A stretch of 59,727 nucleotides of DNA from a virus. The stretch covers positions 1 through 59,727 of the IMG/VR virus record IMGVR_UViG_3300010412_000015. One strand, 5' to 3'. The notes beneath the pieces are model-generated. The model was not told where the DNA came from and did no database searches. It worked only from the letters and a program-made list of their open reading frames with translations. Both the position numbers and the translations under genes were made by a program. This document shows, piece by piece, positions 32,678 to 41,641 of this stretch; position 1 is the stretch's first letter; each line of letters begins with the position of its first letter.

Positions 32678-33619
32678 ATGAACGGCACCCCGGCACAGGC
32701 CGCCCGCAAAATCCGTGAGGCGTTGAGCGGGCTTCAGGAAGCCTACAAGACCGCCTCCCCAGACGAACGCAAGGTGATCCGCGCCTGCGCGGCCGAGCTT
32801 CGTGACCTTCACCGCGAAGTCAAGGCCGGTGACTACATGGATGTCATCGACGAAGAAGAGATGGACGAGGACATGGACATGTCCGACTCCATGGGCTGCG
32901 GCGACTCCATGGATGACGACCTCGACATGATGATGGACGAGGAAGACGACCTCATGATGGACGAAGAAGATGACCTCATGATGGACGAGGAAGACGACCT
33001 CATGATGGAGGACGACCTCGACATGGGCCTCGAAGCTGAGCCCGGTCTGGAGGACGAACTCTTCTCCGACGACCTCATGATGGAGGACGAGGAAGAAGAC
33101 CTCATGATGGACGACGAGCTGGGGATGGACACCCTCGGCGACGAAGCCCTCTTCGAGGACGATGCCCTCGGCATGGACATGGGCGAGATGGATGACGAGG
33201 ACGACCTCGACATGCTCGACATGGACATGGACGACGAGGAGCTGGCCCTCTCCGCGCTCGACCTCGCGGCTGCTGCTCTGATGGCTGCCGCTGAGGAAGA
33301 GAGCGCTGAGGAGGAGGCCCCCGCTGAGGAGGAGGAGTCCGAGTCCGAGGAAGAGGCTCCCGCTGAGGAAGAGGCTTCCGAGGAGGAGTCCGAGGAAGAG
33401 GCTTCCGAGGAGGAGACCGACTCCATGGACGAAGCGGAAGCTGACCTCGAAGTCCTGACCGAGGACGAGCTGGCCGCGCTGGAGAAAGAGGGCCTTCTCG
33501 AAGGTTCCGCCTTCCGCGTCCCCAGCATCGAGGCTCGCCTCCAGCGAGTGCAGGGCCGCCTCGCTCGCCTGATGGCGAGCCGAGAGGCTGAGCGTCGCCC
33601 TTTCGCTCGTCGGCGCTGA
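32678..33619 (+). CDS. Extremely acidic repeat protein, candidate scaffold
   Basis: 313 residues. The first 50 are an ordinary helical domain (ARKIREALSGLQEAYKTA); the start MNGTPAQAARK vaguely recalls the shared leader. Residues about 55-250 are almost entirely Asp, Glu, Met and Leu, including three exact-register 24-base repeats (DDLMMDEE), later turning into Glu-Ser-Ala runs. The last 40 residues are basic (RLQRVQGRLARLMASREAER). Acidic middle plus basic C-terminus fits a scaffold whose tail docks on capsid protein, or a DNA-mimic-like internal protein. It lies 14 bases before a strongly basic protein. Confidence 0.6.
   Translation: MNGTPAQAARKIREALSGLQEAYKTASPDERKVIRACAAELRDLHREVKAGDYMDVIDEEEMDEDMDMSDSMGCGDSMDDDLDMMMDEEDDLMMDEEDDLMMDEEDDLMMEDDLDMGLEAEPGLEDELFSDDLMMEDEEEDLMMDDELGMDTLGDEALFEDDALGMDMGEMDDEDDLDMLDMDMDDEELALSALDLAAAALMAAAEEESAEEEAPAEEEESESEEEAPAEEEASEEESEEEASEEETDSMDEAEADLEVLTEDELAALEKEGLLEGSAFRVPSIEARLQRVQGRLARLMASREAERRPFARRR
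32930..33001 (+). repeat. Three tandem 24-base coding repeats
   Basis: Units start at 32930, 32954 and 32978, each coding MMDEEDDL, differing only at third positions, followed by a shortened fourth unit. They encode the acidic core of the putative scaffold and probably arose by replication slippage. Confidence 0.8.
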
Positions 33620-33633
33620 GCACCACCGCGTTC

Positions 33634-34110
33634 GTGGACGGCCAGGACGAGCTGCAATCCGAGGGTGACCTCCATGCTCTCCTGGCGTCCATGACGCCCG
33701 CTGAGCGTCGTGATTACCTCAAGCAGCGCGTCCTGACCGCCAAGCGGCGGCGGAAGATGTCCAAGGCCGAGCGCATCACCAAACAGCGCAAGGCCGTGAA
33801 GAACCGAAAGCGGCGCAAGTACCGCTCTCGGATCTTCAAGTCCCGTCGGGGAATGAAGGCCCGTGGGATCGATGGGAAGGTGATTCGCAAGCGCTTCTTC
33901 GTCGTGACCTACGACGCCAACGGCAATACCCTCGGAACCCTTTGGTTCTCGACGCCGAAGCCGACTGAGGCCGCCCAGACCGAACACCTCGCCCAGCACG
34001 GCATCAAGCACCCGATGCTACTGCCCGTGATCAGTCCCGAGAAACTGAAGTCGATGAAGCACAGGCTCAACAGCTCCAAGCAGGCAAAGAACCGCCGAAG
34101 GCGTGGCTGA
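33634..34110 (+). CDS. Strongly basic protein next to the capsid gene
   Basis: 158 residues if started at GTG 33634; ATG 33691 is an alternative, and neither has a clear ribosome site. Residues 35-75 are mostly Arg and Lys (AKRRRKMSKAERITKQRKAV then KNRKRRKYRSR), followed by a small beta domain (RFFVVTYDANGNTLGTLWFS) and a basic tail (SSKQAKNRRRRG). Likely binds DNA, RNA or the acidic protein encoded immediately upstream. It could be an internal DNA-condensing head protein. No family recognised. Confidence 0.6.
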   Translation: MDGQDELQSEGDLHALLASMTPAERRDYLKQRVLTAKRRRKMSKAERITKQRKAVKNRKRRKYRSRIFKSRRGMKARGIDGKVIRKRFFVVTYDANGNTLGTLWFSTPKPTEAAQTEHLAQHGIKHPMLLPVISPEKLKSMKHRLNSSKQAKNRRRRG

Positions 34111-34383
34111 CGGAGCACTACTTTCTAAGTCCCTTCTGTCATGAACAGCAGGGCACGTTTGAGACCGGTCATCCTACCTTTCATGTGACCACTCAAACGA
34201 AGAAGAAGTCGGGTCAATCTTCCCTCCCACTTCTCATCCTTCTCTGAGGGCAAGGCAGGTCCTTCTCTCACAGCAATAACAGGGGCTCCCGGCCCAGTAC
34301 CACCAACATTCCGCAGCTCGTCCTCTTTCTTTTGGGGCCGAACCAACCTGAGCTGCGGAAAGGCCCCTTGAAGGAGAACGCAA
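34111..34383 (+). promoter_or_regulatory. 273-base structured leader of the capsid gene
   Basis: No gene is visible. It holds a hairpin with CGTTTGAG/CTCAAACG arms and an inner GGTCA/TGACC (about 34157-34199), a pyrimidine-rich tract, then TTCCGCAGCTC (34309-34319) complementary to GAGCTGCGGAA (34350-34360). GGGGCC (34334-34339) can also pair with GGCCCC (34362-34367), which overlaps that hairpin's flank. The ribosome site (aaggagaa) follows directly. This looks like a promoter plus a structured 5' leader that may tune capsid protein output. Confidence 0.5.
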
Positions 34384-35523
34384 ATGACTCTCGTCATGCA
34401 GCGTCAGGACTTCTACGGGAAGACTCGGGAGCCGGTCATCGGCCACATGCCCGCGTTCGCCAAGAAGCCTGGCGGCAACGTCGTCGAGGCGGGTGGTCGC
34501 ATGACCAACGCCGCCGGTGAGATCAACGCCTACGACAACCAGGACCTCGCGCAGAAGATCAACGCGATCTACTCGATGGTCCAGAACCAGGAGATCGGTG
34601 CGGGCAGCGGGTTCGAGGACCCGGGTGCCGAGCGCGCCAAGCTCCAGGCCAAGAAGGAGCGTCACGAGGAGCTGGTGTCCGCCTACCACAGCGGCTCCCA
34701 GGACGAGCGCTTCAAGGTCATGGGCGAGGTCTTCGCGGAAGACGTGTGGGAGACCCTGAACCGCCAGGGCTTCACCCCGCAGCTCGTCGCCCGCAAGGAT
34801 GTCGTGGACGGCCAGGACAACCGCATCCGCAAGCGCCGCAAGGACGTGGTGGCCTTCCAGGTCGTCAACGACGGCGAGGGCATCGCGCAGGTCGTCGAGC
34901 AGGCGTACATCTACCCCCAGGACTACTACCTCCAGTGCCAGGTCCTCATCGAGGAGCGTGATCTCGCCCAGGCGGGTCCCGAGTTCCTCGACGAGAAGTT
35001 CCAGGATGCCCTGGAAGCCGTCATGGTTCGCCAGGACCGCATCCTCCGCAGCCTGCTCCTCTCGACCGCTGGCGTCTTCAACGCCCCGGTGTCCTTCGCC
35101 ACCTTCACCCCGCAGGTCCTCACGGCCCTCCGGACCCAGGTGGCCTCGAACGGCATCCCTGCTGCGCACATGCTGTTCTCGTTCGACATCTGGGACGACA
35201 TGATCGCCGACCCGGCCTTCACCGCCTGGTGGGAGCCCGTCCACAAGTACCAGCTCATCATGGAGGGCAAGCTCGGCTCGCTCCTCAACATGAAGCTGAT
35301 CACCGACGGCTTCCGCTACCAGACCCTCAAGGTCCTGGAGCCCGGTGAGGTCTTCGTGCTCGGTACGCCGATCACCCTCGGCCAGCGTGGCGTCCGCCGC
35401 GAGATCCAGAGCACCGAGATCAACCACTACCCGCTCGGCGCCCCGCGTCGTGGCTTCTACCTCATGGGCATCGAGAGCCTCCACGTCGAGGATCGTCCGG
35501 TGGCCATCGGTACCCGCGTCTGA
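34384..35523 (+). CDS. Major capsid protein
   Basis: 379 residues, flanked by a structured leader and a strong terminator, as expected for the most abundant virion protein. The N-terminal 35 residues end in NVVEAGG (E35/A36), a likely prohead protease site. There is a helical region with coiled-coil character (AERAKLQAKKERHEELVSAY), then a body with HK97-fold-like features: long helix (EFLDEKFQDALEAVMVRQDR), SFDIWDDMIADPAFTAWWEP, and a terminal beta strand set ending SLHVEDRPVAIGTRV. The fold call is based on size, order of genes and this layout, not on a detected family match. Confidence 0.8.
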   Translation: MTLVMQRQDFYGKTREPVIGHMPAFAKKPGGNVVEAGGRMTNAAGEINAYDNQDLAQKINAIYSMVQNQEIGAGSGFEDPGAERAKLQAKKERHEELVSAYHSGSQDERFKVMGEVFAEDVWETLNRQGFTPQLVARKDVVDGQDNRIRKRRKDVVAFQVVNDGEGIAQVVEQAYIYPQDYYLQCQVLIEERDLAQAGPEFLDEKFQDALEAVMVRQDRILRSLLLSTAGVFNAPVSFATFTPQVLTALRTQVASNGIPAAHMLFSFDIWDDMIADPAFTAWWEPVHKYQLIMEGKLGSLLNMKLITDGFRYQTLKVLEPGEVFVLGTPITLGQRGVRREIQSTEINHYPLGAPRRGFYLMGIESLHVEDRPVAIGTRV

Positions 35524-35544
35524 CGCAGGTAGCCACGTCGGCAG

Positions 35545-35580
35545 AGAAGGGGGAGGCTTCGGCCTCCCCTTTCTCTTTCT
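35545..35580 (+). terminator. Intrinsic terminator after the major capsid gene
   Basis: A stem of about 13 bp (AGAAGGGGGAGGC with its complement, one G-T pair) closed by a TTCG tetraloop, followed by ctttct. It lies 21 bases after the capsid stop. A GC-rich stretch with gcacactatggtgtagg follows, a possible promoter for the next gene. Confidence 0.85.
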
Positions 35581-35634
35581 GCGCACACTATGGTGTAGGG
35601 TCCGTGGTCTCTTCCCACGCCTTGGAGGCTTGCT

Positions 35635-36072
35635 ATGCCCGCATGGGTTGACACAGCAGAAGAAGAGAAGGCTTGGAAGAAAGCCAAGGGCATTGTTGCG
35701 GAGCAACGCAACAAGCGGGAGTCAGAGTTCACGGACAGGGATTGGGGTCTGGTCTCTCACATCGCCCAGAACATCCTCAAGTCTTCTGCCCTCTCGGCCA
35801 CGACTGACCGTGGTCTCATCTACCGGCTCGCCAAGGTGGATCGAATCCTCAAGGCCCGGGCTATCAAGGCCAAGGGAGATGAGGACCTGCCTGAGGACTC
35901 GAAGGGCCTGGTCGAGGGTCTGAAGAAGGTCATGAGCTTCGGCGGCCAGGCCATCGCCAAGCTCCGCAAGGCGGAGTCCTCTGGTATGGAGATGGAAGAG
36001 GCCAAGGCCCTGGCAGACGAGTTGATGGCCACCGCCACCAAGCTGGAAGAGCTGCTGAACGGCCTCAAGTAG
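35635..36072 (+). CDS. Small helical virion-block protein
   Basis: 145 residues starting MPAWVDTAEEEKAWKKAKGI, almost wholly helical with alternating Lys and Glu, ending ATATKLEELLNGLK. It is separated from the capsid gene by a terminator and has its own 55-base leader. Size, position and composition would suit a head-tail joining or internal protein. No family recognised. Confidence 0.6.
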   Translation: MPAWVDTAEEEKAWKKAKGIVAEQRNKRESEFTDRDWGLVSHIAQNILKSSALSATTDRGLIYRLAKVDRILKARAIKAKGDEDLPEDSKGLVEGLKKVMSFGGQAIAKLRKAESSGMEMEEAKALADELMATATKLEELLNGLK

Positions 36073-36104
36073 GGCTACAGAACACTCTGGGGGTGAGGTA
36101 GCCC

Positions 36105-37016
36105 ATGACGCAGGAACGCATCTACGATTTTGGCGCGCTGCTCACACAGAGCCGCACCAAGACCCTCGCCGCCAGCCTTTTCACCCCAGGCATCTACGAG
36201 GGATTCGACCCCACCATCATCAGCCCCACGTTGTTGGAGTTCTCTCCCGGCACGTACCTGCTGCCCAACGGCGTGCTGGTCCGCGAAACCGCAGCTACTC
36301 GGGTGACCATCCCGACCCCTGCCTCGGCCGAGACGTACACCATCACGGCCGGTCATGATGACATCCAGGCTGTCGGTGGTTCGTCGGCCTTCTACACGCT
36401 TGAAGACGGCATTCGGGAGCGCTCGGGCGACCCGAGCACGAACTCCCTGGCCCTGCTCTGGGTCCGCCACACCGGCGGTGGCCCGCTGACCTACGAGATG
36501 CTGAGCCGGCCCCCGGTTCTTCAGGCCGGAACCCTTCTCTCGGCCATCGAAAACGGTGTGCTCCTGGCCCCGTTTCCGCAAGCGTGCAATGAGGTCAAGG
36601 GATCGAATATCCAGGTCACGCAGACGGTTCACGGTTCGGGGAACGAGCACCTGGGGACACTCATCCAGAACACAGCGGTCTCGGGTCTTCAGACCTACCA
36701 GTTCCGGCTGCCGTTGCCTCCGCGCCCAGCGCCCCGCAGCATTCAGGTGTTCGCAGACATCCCCTCCCTGGGCTCCATCTCGCTCAGCGCCGCTGGGTAT
36801 GAGCTGTACCAGGCTGGGGGTGGGGTAGTGTCCACAAGCCCGGCCTCTCTGACGGGTCCGATCACAGCCCTGGACCTCAGGTCGGCACCTGCTGGGACCT
36901 TCACGCTCGGCAACTACGAGGAGGACGATCCTCCTACTTCTCTTGGCGTGACGATCACTGTCCCCCCAGCCACCGCAGGTTTCTTCCTAAAGGGGTTCAA
37001 CCTGGTCGGCGATTGA
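36105..37016 (+). CDS. Putative virion structural protein
   Basis: 303 residues from ATG 36105 behind gggtgaggt. The start TQERIYDFGALLTQSRTKTL and strand-rich remainder (TPGIYEGFDPTIISPTLLEF, GTYLLPNGVLVRETAATRV) are typical of baseplate or tail-attachment proteins; Lys is rare and Thr, Pro and Gly are common. It heads a run of virion-like genes before the reductase gene. No family recognised. Confidence 0.6.
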   Translation: MTQERIYDFGALLTQSRTKTLAASLFTPGIYEGFDPTIISPTLLEFSPGTYLLPNGVLVRETAATRVTIPTPASAETYTITAGHDDIQAVGGSSAFYTLEDGIRERSGDPSTNSLALLWVRHTGGGPLTYEMLSRPPVLQAGTLLSAIENGVLLAPFPQACNEVKGSNIQVTQTVHGSGNEHLGTLIQNTAVSGLQTYQFRLPLPPRPAPRSIQVFADIPSLGSISLSAAGYELYQAGGGVVSTSPASLTGPITALDLRSAPAGTFTLGNYEEDDPPTSLGVTITVPPATAGFFLKGFNLVGD

Positions 37017-37049
37017 GGTACACGGTTCCTCCGCTCGTAGGGGGACCCG

Positions 37050-37715
37050 GTGCAGCACAAGGTCATTCAAATCGGTGTTGTGGGCGCTATGCAGCGAGCA
37101 CATCCAGCGCTGACGCAGCTTTGGCTTCAGTGGACTGGGGTGGCTGGGCTGGAGTGGGCGACCTTCGACATGGTTCGTCCAGAGTATGGATCGAATCCAG
37201 CCACCCAGGTGAAGCTCAAGGCCACCCGAGGGGTGACGGAGACCTGGCAGACCTTCTGCGACCTCCTGTCGCTGCCGGAGAAGGCGCCTGAGCGTCAACG
37301 GATGCCCATCTACCTCGATGCCCGCGCACCCGCTCATCCGGCCTTCTGGGCTGCCCTGAGGCGTCGTGAGCTGGAGGAGGTGGACGGCCCCATCGAGTTC
37401 TGGTGGCGGCTGCTCGTGCTCCGCTACAAGAGCATCCAGCTCGCCTCTCAGATCCTCATCCGGGAAGCCATCGGTGAGGACCAGCTTCTGGACCGGGGCA
37501 TCGTTGGCTTCAATAACCCTTCGTTGAATCGCGAGGGGCGGTCATCGGACAAGCTCCTCGTTGCTGGCACCTATTCTCAGCCTACACACGTCGTGGTATC
37601 GCTTCGGGTCAAGCGTACTGCCAAGCAGCAAGGCTTGGTGTTTAGTTTCGAGGACAGCAACTTCAAGGCGCGCTTTGTGTCCAAGCTGATTGACCTGGCT
37701 GTGTCTCGCGGCTGA
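37050..37715 (+). CDS. Hypothetical virion-block protein, 221 residues
   Basis: GTG start at 37050 following agggggacccg. Mixed alpha/beta, with a Trp-rich first half (LTQLWLQWTGVAGLEWATFD) and a C-terminal strand-helix unit (THVVVSLRVKRTAKQQGLVF). No motif recognised. It sits between a putative structural protein and another unknown and is probably co-expressed with them. Confidence 0.5.
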   Translation: MQHKVIQIGVVGAMQRAHPALTQLWLQWTGVAGLEWATFDMVRPEYGSNPATQVKLKATRGVTETWQTFCDLLSLPEKAPERQRMPIYLDARAPAHPAFWAALRRRELEEVDGPIEFWWRLLVLRYKSIQLASQILIREAIGEDQLLDRGIVGFNNPSLNREGRSSDKLLVAGTYSQPTHVVVSLRVKRTAKQQGLVFSFEDSNFKARFVSKLIDLAVSRG

Positions 37716-37725
37716 AAGGATTCGT

Positions 37726-38685
37726 ATGGCCTTTGTCGGTTTTGCCACCATGAACCCCATCGCCGCGTCCGCGATGCTTGACAACAATCGTTGGCGGACG
37801 GTTGTGTACGCCGATACCCCACGCAGCAAGGGAAGGTACGAGCTGTTCCTGAAGGGCGACAAGAAGGACCAGCGCAAGGCGGTGCTTTTCCTTATGGGGG
37901 CAGCCAACCTACACAAGGTAGTCAAGGACGCCGAACGCTTCGCCTCCGTCCTCATCTTCGACGACCTCCAGAACCTTCACCAGCTCTCAACGATCCTCAA
38001 GGACTTTGAGGTAGTGGACATCGATGTTGAGGGTGGGACTCACTTCCCGAGACATCTGACTCCGGCCGAGATGGCGGACGTGGTGTCTTCCTCGGGAGCG
38101 CCTCCGGCCGAGATCCCCCTTCTCACCAAGATCACGTCGGCCCTGGGGAAGCGCAAGCCCTCCGTTCTGGAGTCCACCTCCCGGATGCCTCTGCCTGAGG
38201 CGGTGCCTGAGTCCGGTGCTCAGCGCCTCCTCACCGAGATCAAGAACGTCGTCGAAAGCGCGGACAGCCAGCTTCCGTTCGCAGTCATCATCGACGTGTA
38301 CACGAAGTTCCTGTTCCGGATGCTCCCGCGCAACAAGGTCACCTCTACCGTGACCAAGAAGCTGCCTGAAGAGGCCAAGGATCTTTGGGGTACCGCCCTG
38401 GACCTGGCCAACTCCGACGTGGGGGTGCGCATGGCCCTGGGGTTCAGAGCGCTGTGCCGGGCAGAAGACCCGGACTACAGGGTCGGTCACGCTGTCGCTG
38501 ACTACGGCCTCAAACCGTATAGCGGGGACTTCCTCTATTTCACGTCGGTCCTACCGCCGAGTCGAGCTTTCGAGTTCCTCAAGGAACTTGACGAAGCAGA
38601 TGATGGGTCGTTGGGGCCACAGCAAAAGTTCAAGCCCTCGCCTGCCGCTCCCAAGGCTAAGAAGAAGGGGCGGAAGAAGGCGTAA
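37726..38685 (+). CDS. Hypothetical protein, 319 residues
   Basis: Start at ATG 37726 behind gaaagga, 10 bases after the upstream stop. It begins MAFVGFATMNPIAASAMLDN, has a central helical region (KIKNVVESADSQLPFAV-like; residues LLTEIKNVVESADSQLPFAV), and ends in a basic Pro/Ala/Lys tail (SPAAPKAKKKGRKKA). The tail suggests nucleic-acid or capsid-interior contact. No family recognised. The 88 bases that follow, before nrdJ, hold a short GTGGC/GCCAC inverted repeat and no gene. Confidence 0.55.
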   Translation: MAFVGFATMNPIAASAMLDNNRWRTVVYADTPRSKGRYELFLKGDKKDQRKAVLFLMGAANLHKVVKDAERFASVLIFDDLQNLHQLSTILKDFEVVDIDVEGGTHFPRHLTPAEMADVVSSSGAPPAEIPLLTKITSALGKRKPSVLESTSRMPLPEAVPESGAQRLLTEIKNVVESADSQLPFAVIIDVYTKFLFRMLPRNKVTSTVTKKLPEEAKDLWGTALDLANSDVGVRMALGFRALCRAEDPDYRVGHAVADYGLKPYSGDFLYFTSVLPPSRAFEFLKELDEADDGSLGPQQKFKPSPAAPKAKKKGRKKA

Positions 38686-38773
38686 GGTCGCCCTCGGCCG
38701 TCTATCGAGCCGAGGCGCACCCTGTCCTTACGTCGTGGCAAGGGGCCACGGAACAGCAACTAGGGGTCTTTCT

Positions 38774-41515
38774 ATGTTGGACACGGCACTTTCGGCCGAG
38801 CAGGCAGCCATTTCTCGCAAACCATCCAACCAGGCCGGCGTGCCTATCAAGCCGAAGCGCTACTTCACCGCAGACCATCCCAACACCAGCCCCTATGACC
38901 TCGTGGAGTGGGAACTCCGCGATGTCGAGATCAAGGACTTCAACTCCGGCAAGGTCATCTTCTCCCAGAAGGGCATCGAGACGCCCCGCTTCTGGACCCA
39001 GAACGCCATCACCATCGTGGCCCAGAAGTATTTCCGGGGCCACGGCGCCGAGCGTGAGAACTCGGTCAAGCAGCTCATCGACCGTGTGGCGAAGGGCATC
39101 GCTGAGGCCGGGGTGAAGAACCGCTACTTCGATGCCGAGTCGGCCCAGGTGCTCGAAGACGAGCTGCGCCACCTCTGCCTGCACCAGATGATGGCGTTCA
39201 ACAGTCCGGTCTGGTTCAACGTGGGCACGGTTGAGGACCCGCAGTGCTCCGCCTGCTTCATCCTCGATGTGCAGGACAACATGGAGTCGATCCTGGCCTG
39301 GCCTGAGGAAGAGGGGTACGTCTTCCGCAAGGGCTCTGGGGCAGGCGTGAACATCTCCCACATGCGGGAGAAGAACGCCCGCATCACCGGCGGCGGCTTC
39401 GCTTCCGGCCCGCTCAGCTTCGCTCTCGGTGCCGACCGTCAGGCGTCCGCCATCAAGAGCGGCGGCAAGACGCGACGTGCGGCCAAGATGCTGGTCATGA
39501 ACGTGGACCACCCCGACATCGAGGAGTTCGTTCAGACCAAGGTCGAGGGTGAGCGCGTGGCTCAGGCGCTCATCGCTGCCGGTTTCGACCCGGGCTTCAA
39601 CGTCGAGGGCGGCGCCTACGACCTCGCCCCCTGGCAGAACGCCAACAACTCAGTCCGTGCCACGGACGAGTTCATGCGGGCGGTCAGCGAGAATGGATCG
39701 TTCTCCCTCATCTCTCGTGCTCCGGAGGGTGGGGTGACCAAGGTGGTCAAGGCCAAGGACCTGTTCCGGCAAATCGCCGAGGCGGCCTGGCGCTGTGGCG
39801 ACCCCGGGATGCAGTTCCACGACACCGTGAACCGCTGGCACACCTGCCCGGCCGACGGCGAGATCGAGGCATCGAACCCCTGCTCCGAGTACATGTTCCT
39901 CAACAACACCGCCTGCAACCTCGCCTCGTTGAACCTCATGAAGTTCTACAGCCAGGACGCCGGCTTCGATGTCGAGGGCTTCCGGGCGGCGGTGGAGTAC
40001 ACCATCCTGGCCCAGGAGATCATCGTCTCCCTGTCCTCCTACCCCACCAAGAAGATCACCGAAGAGGCCAAGAAGTACCGGACCCTCGGCATCGGCTACG
40101 CCAACCTCGGCGCCATGCTCATGACCATGGGTCTGGCCTACGATTCGGATGAGGGCCGAGACCTGGCCGGGGCCATCACTTCGCTGATGTCGGCCGTGGG
40201 CTACCGCGTGTCCGGCCAGGTGGCCAAGGAGGTCGGCACCTTCACTGGCTTCTTCCGCAACCAGGAGGGCGTGGTTCGGGTGCTTCAGCAGCACCAGGAG
40301 GCCCACGGCCAGCTCAGCACCCAGGTCTCGCTCAAGACCAAGAAGCTCGATGGGCTTCTCCAAGCCGCTGAGGACGAGTGGGCGGAGGCGATCGACTTCG
40401 CCAAGACCACGGGTCTCCGCAACGCCCAGGTCTCGGTCCTCGCGCCCACTGGCACCATCTCGTTCATGATGGACTGCGACACCACTGGCGTCGAGCCGGA
40501 CCTCGCACTGGTCAAGTACAAGAAGCTGGTCGGTGGCGGCACGATCAAGATCGTGAACCAGTCCGTCCGTCCGGCGCTCATGGCTCTGGGCTACGACACC
40601 CACGAGGTCGAGGAGATCGTCGCCTTCATCGAAGAGAACGACACCATCGAAGGCGCTCCGCACCTCAAGGCCAAGGACCTCAAGGTGTTCGACTGCTCGC
40701 TGAAGCCGGCCAACGGCGAGCGCTCGATCTCGCCCCAGGGTCACATCAACATGATGGCGGCCTGCCAGCCCTTCCTCTCCGGTGCCATCTCCAAGACCGT
40801 GAACCTTCCTCGTGAGGCCACGGTCGAGGACATCGAGTCCATCTACATGGACGCCTGGAAGAAGGGGCTCAAGGCCATCGCCCTGTACCGTGATGGCTGC
40901 AAGGAGAGCCAGCCGCTCAACGTCAAGGCTGACACCAAGGTTGAGGCCAAGGTCGATGCCGTGCCGTCGGCCGCTGCCAAGCCTCAGCGTGAGCGTCTGC
41001 CCGACGACCGAATGGGTGGCATCCACAAGTTCTCCATCGCGGGTCATGAGGGCTACCTCACCCTCGGGTACTACCCTGACGGTCGGCTGGGGGAGGTGTT
41101 CATCAACATGTCCAAGCAGGGCTCGACCCTGGGCGGGCTGATGGATGCCTGGGCCACCATGATGTCCATGGGCCTTCAGTACGGCATCCCGCTGGACCAC
41201 TTCGTCGAGAAGTTCAAGCACACGAGCTTCGAGCCGAGCGGATTCACCACCAACCCCGATGTCCGCATGACCAGCTCCCTGCTGGACTACGTGGTCCGGG
41301 TGCTGGAGCAGCGGGCTCGGGTGGCCACTGAGGGTGGTCTGATGACCGTTCCGGTGCCCAGGGAGGACGAAGACAAGCTGGACGTGAAGTCCACTTTCGT
41401 GAAGGCTGAGTCGCTGGTGACGGGTCCGCCCTGCACCGCATGTGGGGCGATGACCGTCCGCGCCGGAGCCTGCTACAAGTGCGACAACTGCGGCTCCACC
41501 ACGGGCTGCGGCTGA
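38774..41515 (+). CDS. nrdJ: Class II (adenosylcobalamin-dependent) ribonucleotide reductase
   Basis: 913 residues from ATG 38774 (SD-like aggggtc). Motifs of NrdJ in order: RYFTADHPNTSPYDLVEWEL, the SPVWFNVG and CSACFIL substrate-site region (first redox Cys), NPCSEYMFLNNTACNLASLN active-site stretch, the VLAPTGTISFMMDCDTTGVE loop, and a C-terminal zinc-like tail with CTACGAM and CYKCDNCGSTTGC that re-reduces the active site. Converts ribonucleotides to deoxyribonucleotides without oxygen or a separate radical subunit, but needs host cobalamin. Full length, no intein or frameshift. No cobalamin riboswitch seen upstream. Confidence 0.95.
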   Translation: MLDTALSAEQAAISRKPSNQAGVPIKPKRYFTADHPNTSPYDLVEWELRDVEIKDFNSGKVIFSQKGIETPRFWTQNAITIVAQKYFRGHGAERENSVKQLIDRVAKGIAEAGVKNRYFDAESAQVLEDELRHLCLHQMMAFNSPVWFNVGTVEDPQCSACFILDVQDNMESILAWPEEEGYVFRKGSGAGVNISHMREKNARITGGGFASGPLSFALGADRQASAIKSGGKTRRAAKMLVMNVDHPDIEEFVQTKVEGERVAQALIAAGFDPGFNVEGGAYDLAPWQNANNSVRATDEFMRAVSENGSFSLISRAPEGGVTKVVKAKDLFRQIAEAAWRCGDPGMQFHDTVNRWHTCPADGEIEASNPCSEYMFLNNTACNLASLNLMKFYSQDAGFDVEGFRAAVEYTILAQEIIVSLSSYPTKKITEEAKKYRTLGIGYANLGAMLMTMGLAYDSDEGRDLAGAITSLMSAVGYRVSGQVAKEVGTFTGFFRNQEGVVRVLQQHQEAHGQLSTQVSLKTKKLDGLLQAAEDEWAEAIDFAKTTGLRNAQVSVLAPTGTISFMMDCDTTGVEPDLALVKYKKLVGGGTIKIVNQSVRPALMALGYDTHEVEEIVAFIEENDTIEGAPHLKAKDLKVFDCSLKPANGERSISPQGHINMMAACQPFLSGAISKTVNLPREATVEDIESIYMDAWKKGLKAIALYRDGCKESQPLNVKADTKVEAKVDAVPSAAAKPQRERLPDDRMGGIHKFSIAGHEGYLTLGYYPDGRLGEVFINMSKQGSTLGGLMDAWATMMSMGLQYGIPLDHFVEKFKHTSFEPSGFTTNPDVRMTSSLLDYVVRVLEQRARVATEGGLMTVPVPREDEDKLDVKSTFVKAESLVTGPPCTACGAMTVRAGACYKCDNCGSTTGCG

Positions 41516-41523
41516 TATGATGC

Positions 41524-41563
41524 GGCTGTGCCGGGTGTTAAGAAATGAACACCCGGCACAGCC
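41524..41563 (+). terminator. 16-bp hairpin after nrdJ
   Basis: GGCTGTGCCGGGTGTT pairs perfectly with AACACCCGGCACAGCC around an eight-base loop, 8 bases after the nrdJ stop. The following bases are tacgtccttt, so a weak U-tract is present. Between it and the next ATG (41642) lies a candidate -35 TTGTAG at about 41587, not resolved further. Confidence 0.75.
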
Positions 41564-41641
41564 TACGTCCTTTGTGCGCGTCACATTGTAGTCTGTCAGA
41601 GGGGCTGTCCGCATCCAGTGGACGGTTGTTTCGGGCGGGCT

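Noticed and set aside
32833-34011. Ser/Met-rich frame antisense to the acidic protein
   Set aside because: It is the complement of Asp/Glu/Met repeats and crosses two real genes.
34234-35706. 490-codon minus-strand frame over the capsid gene
   Set aside because: It is a GC-driven shadow of a well-supported major capsid gene and crosses its terminator.
38686-38773. Cobalamin riboswitch before nrdJ
   Set aside because: The 88-base gap is too short and lacks a recognisable B12 box.
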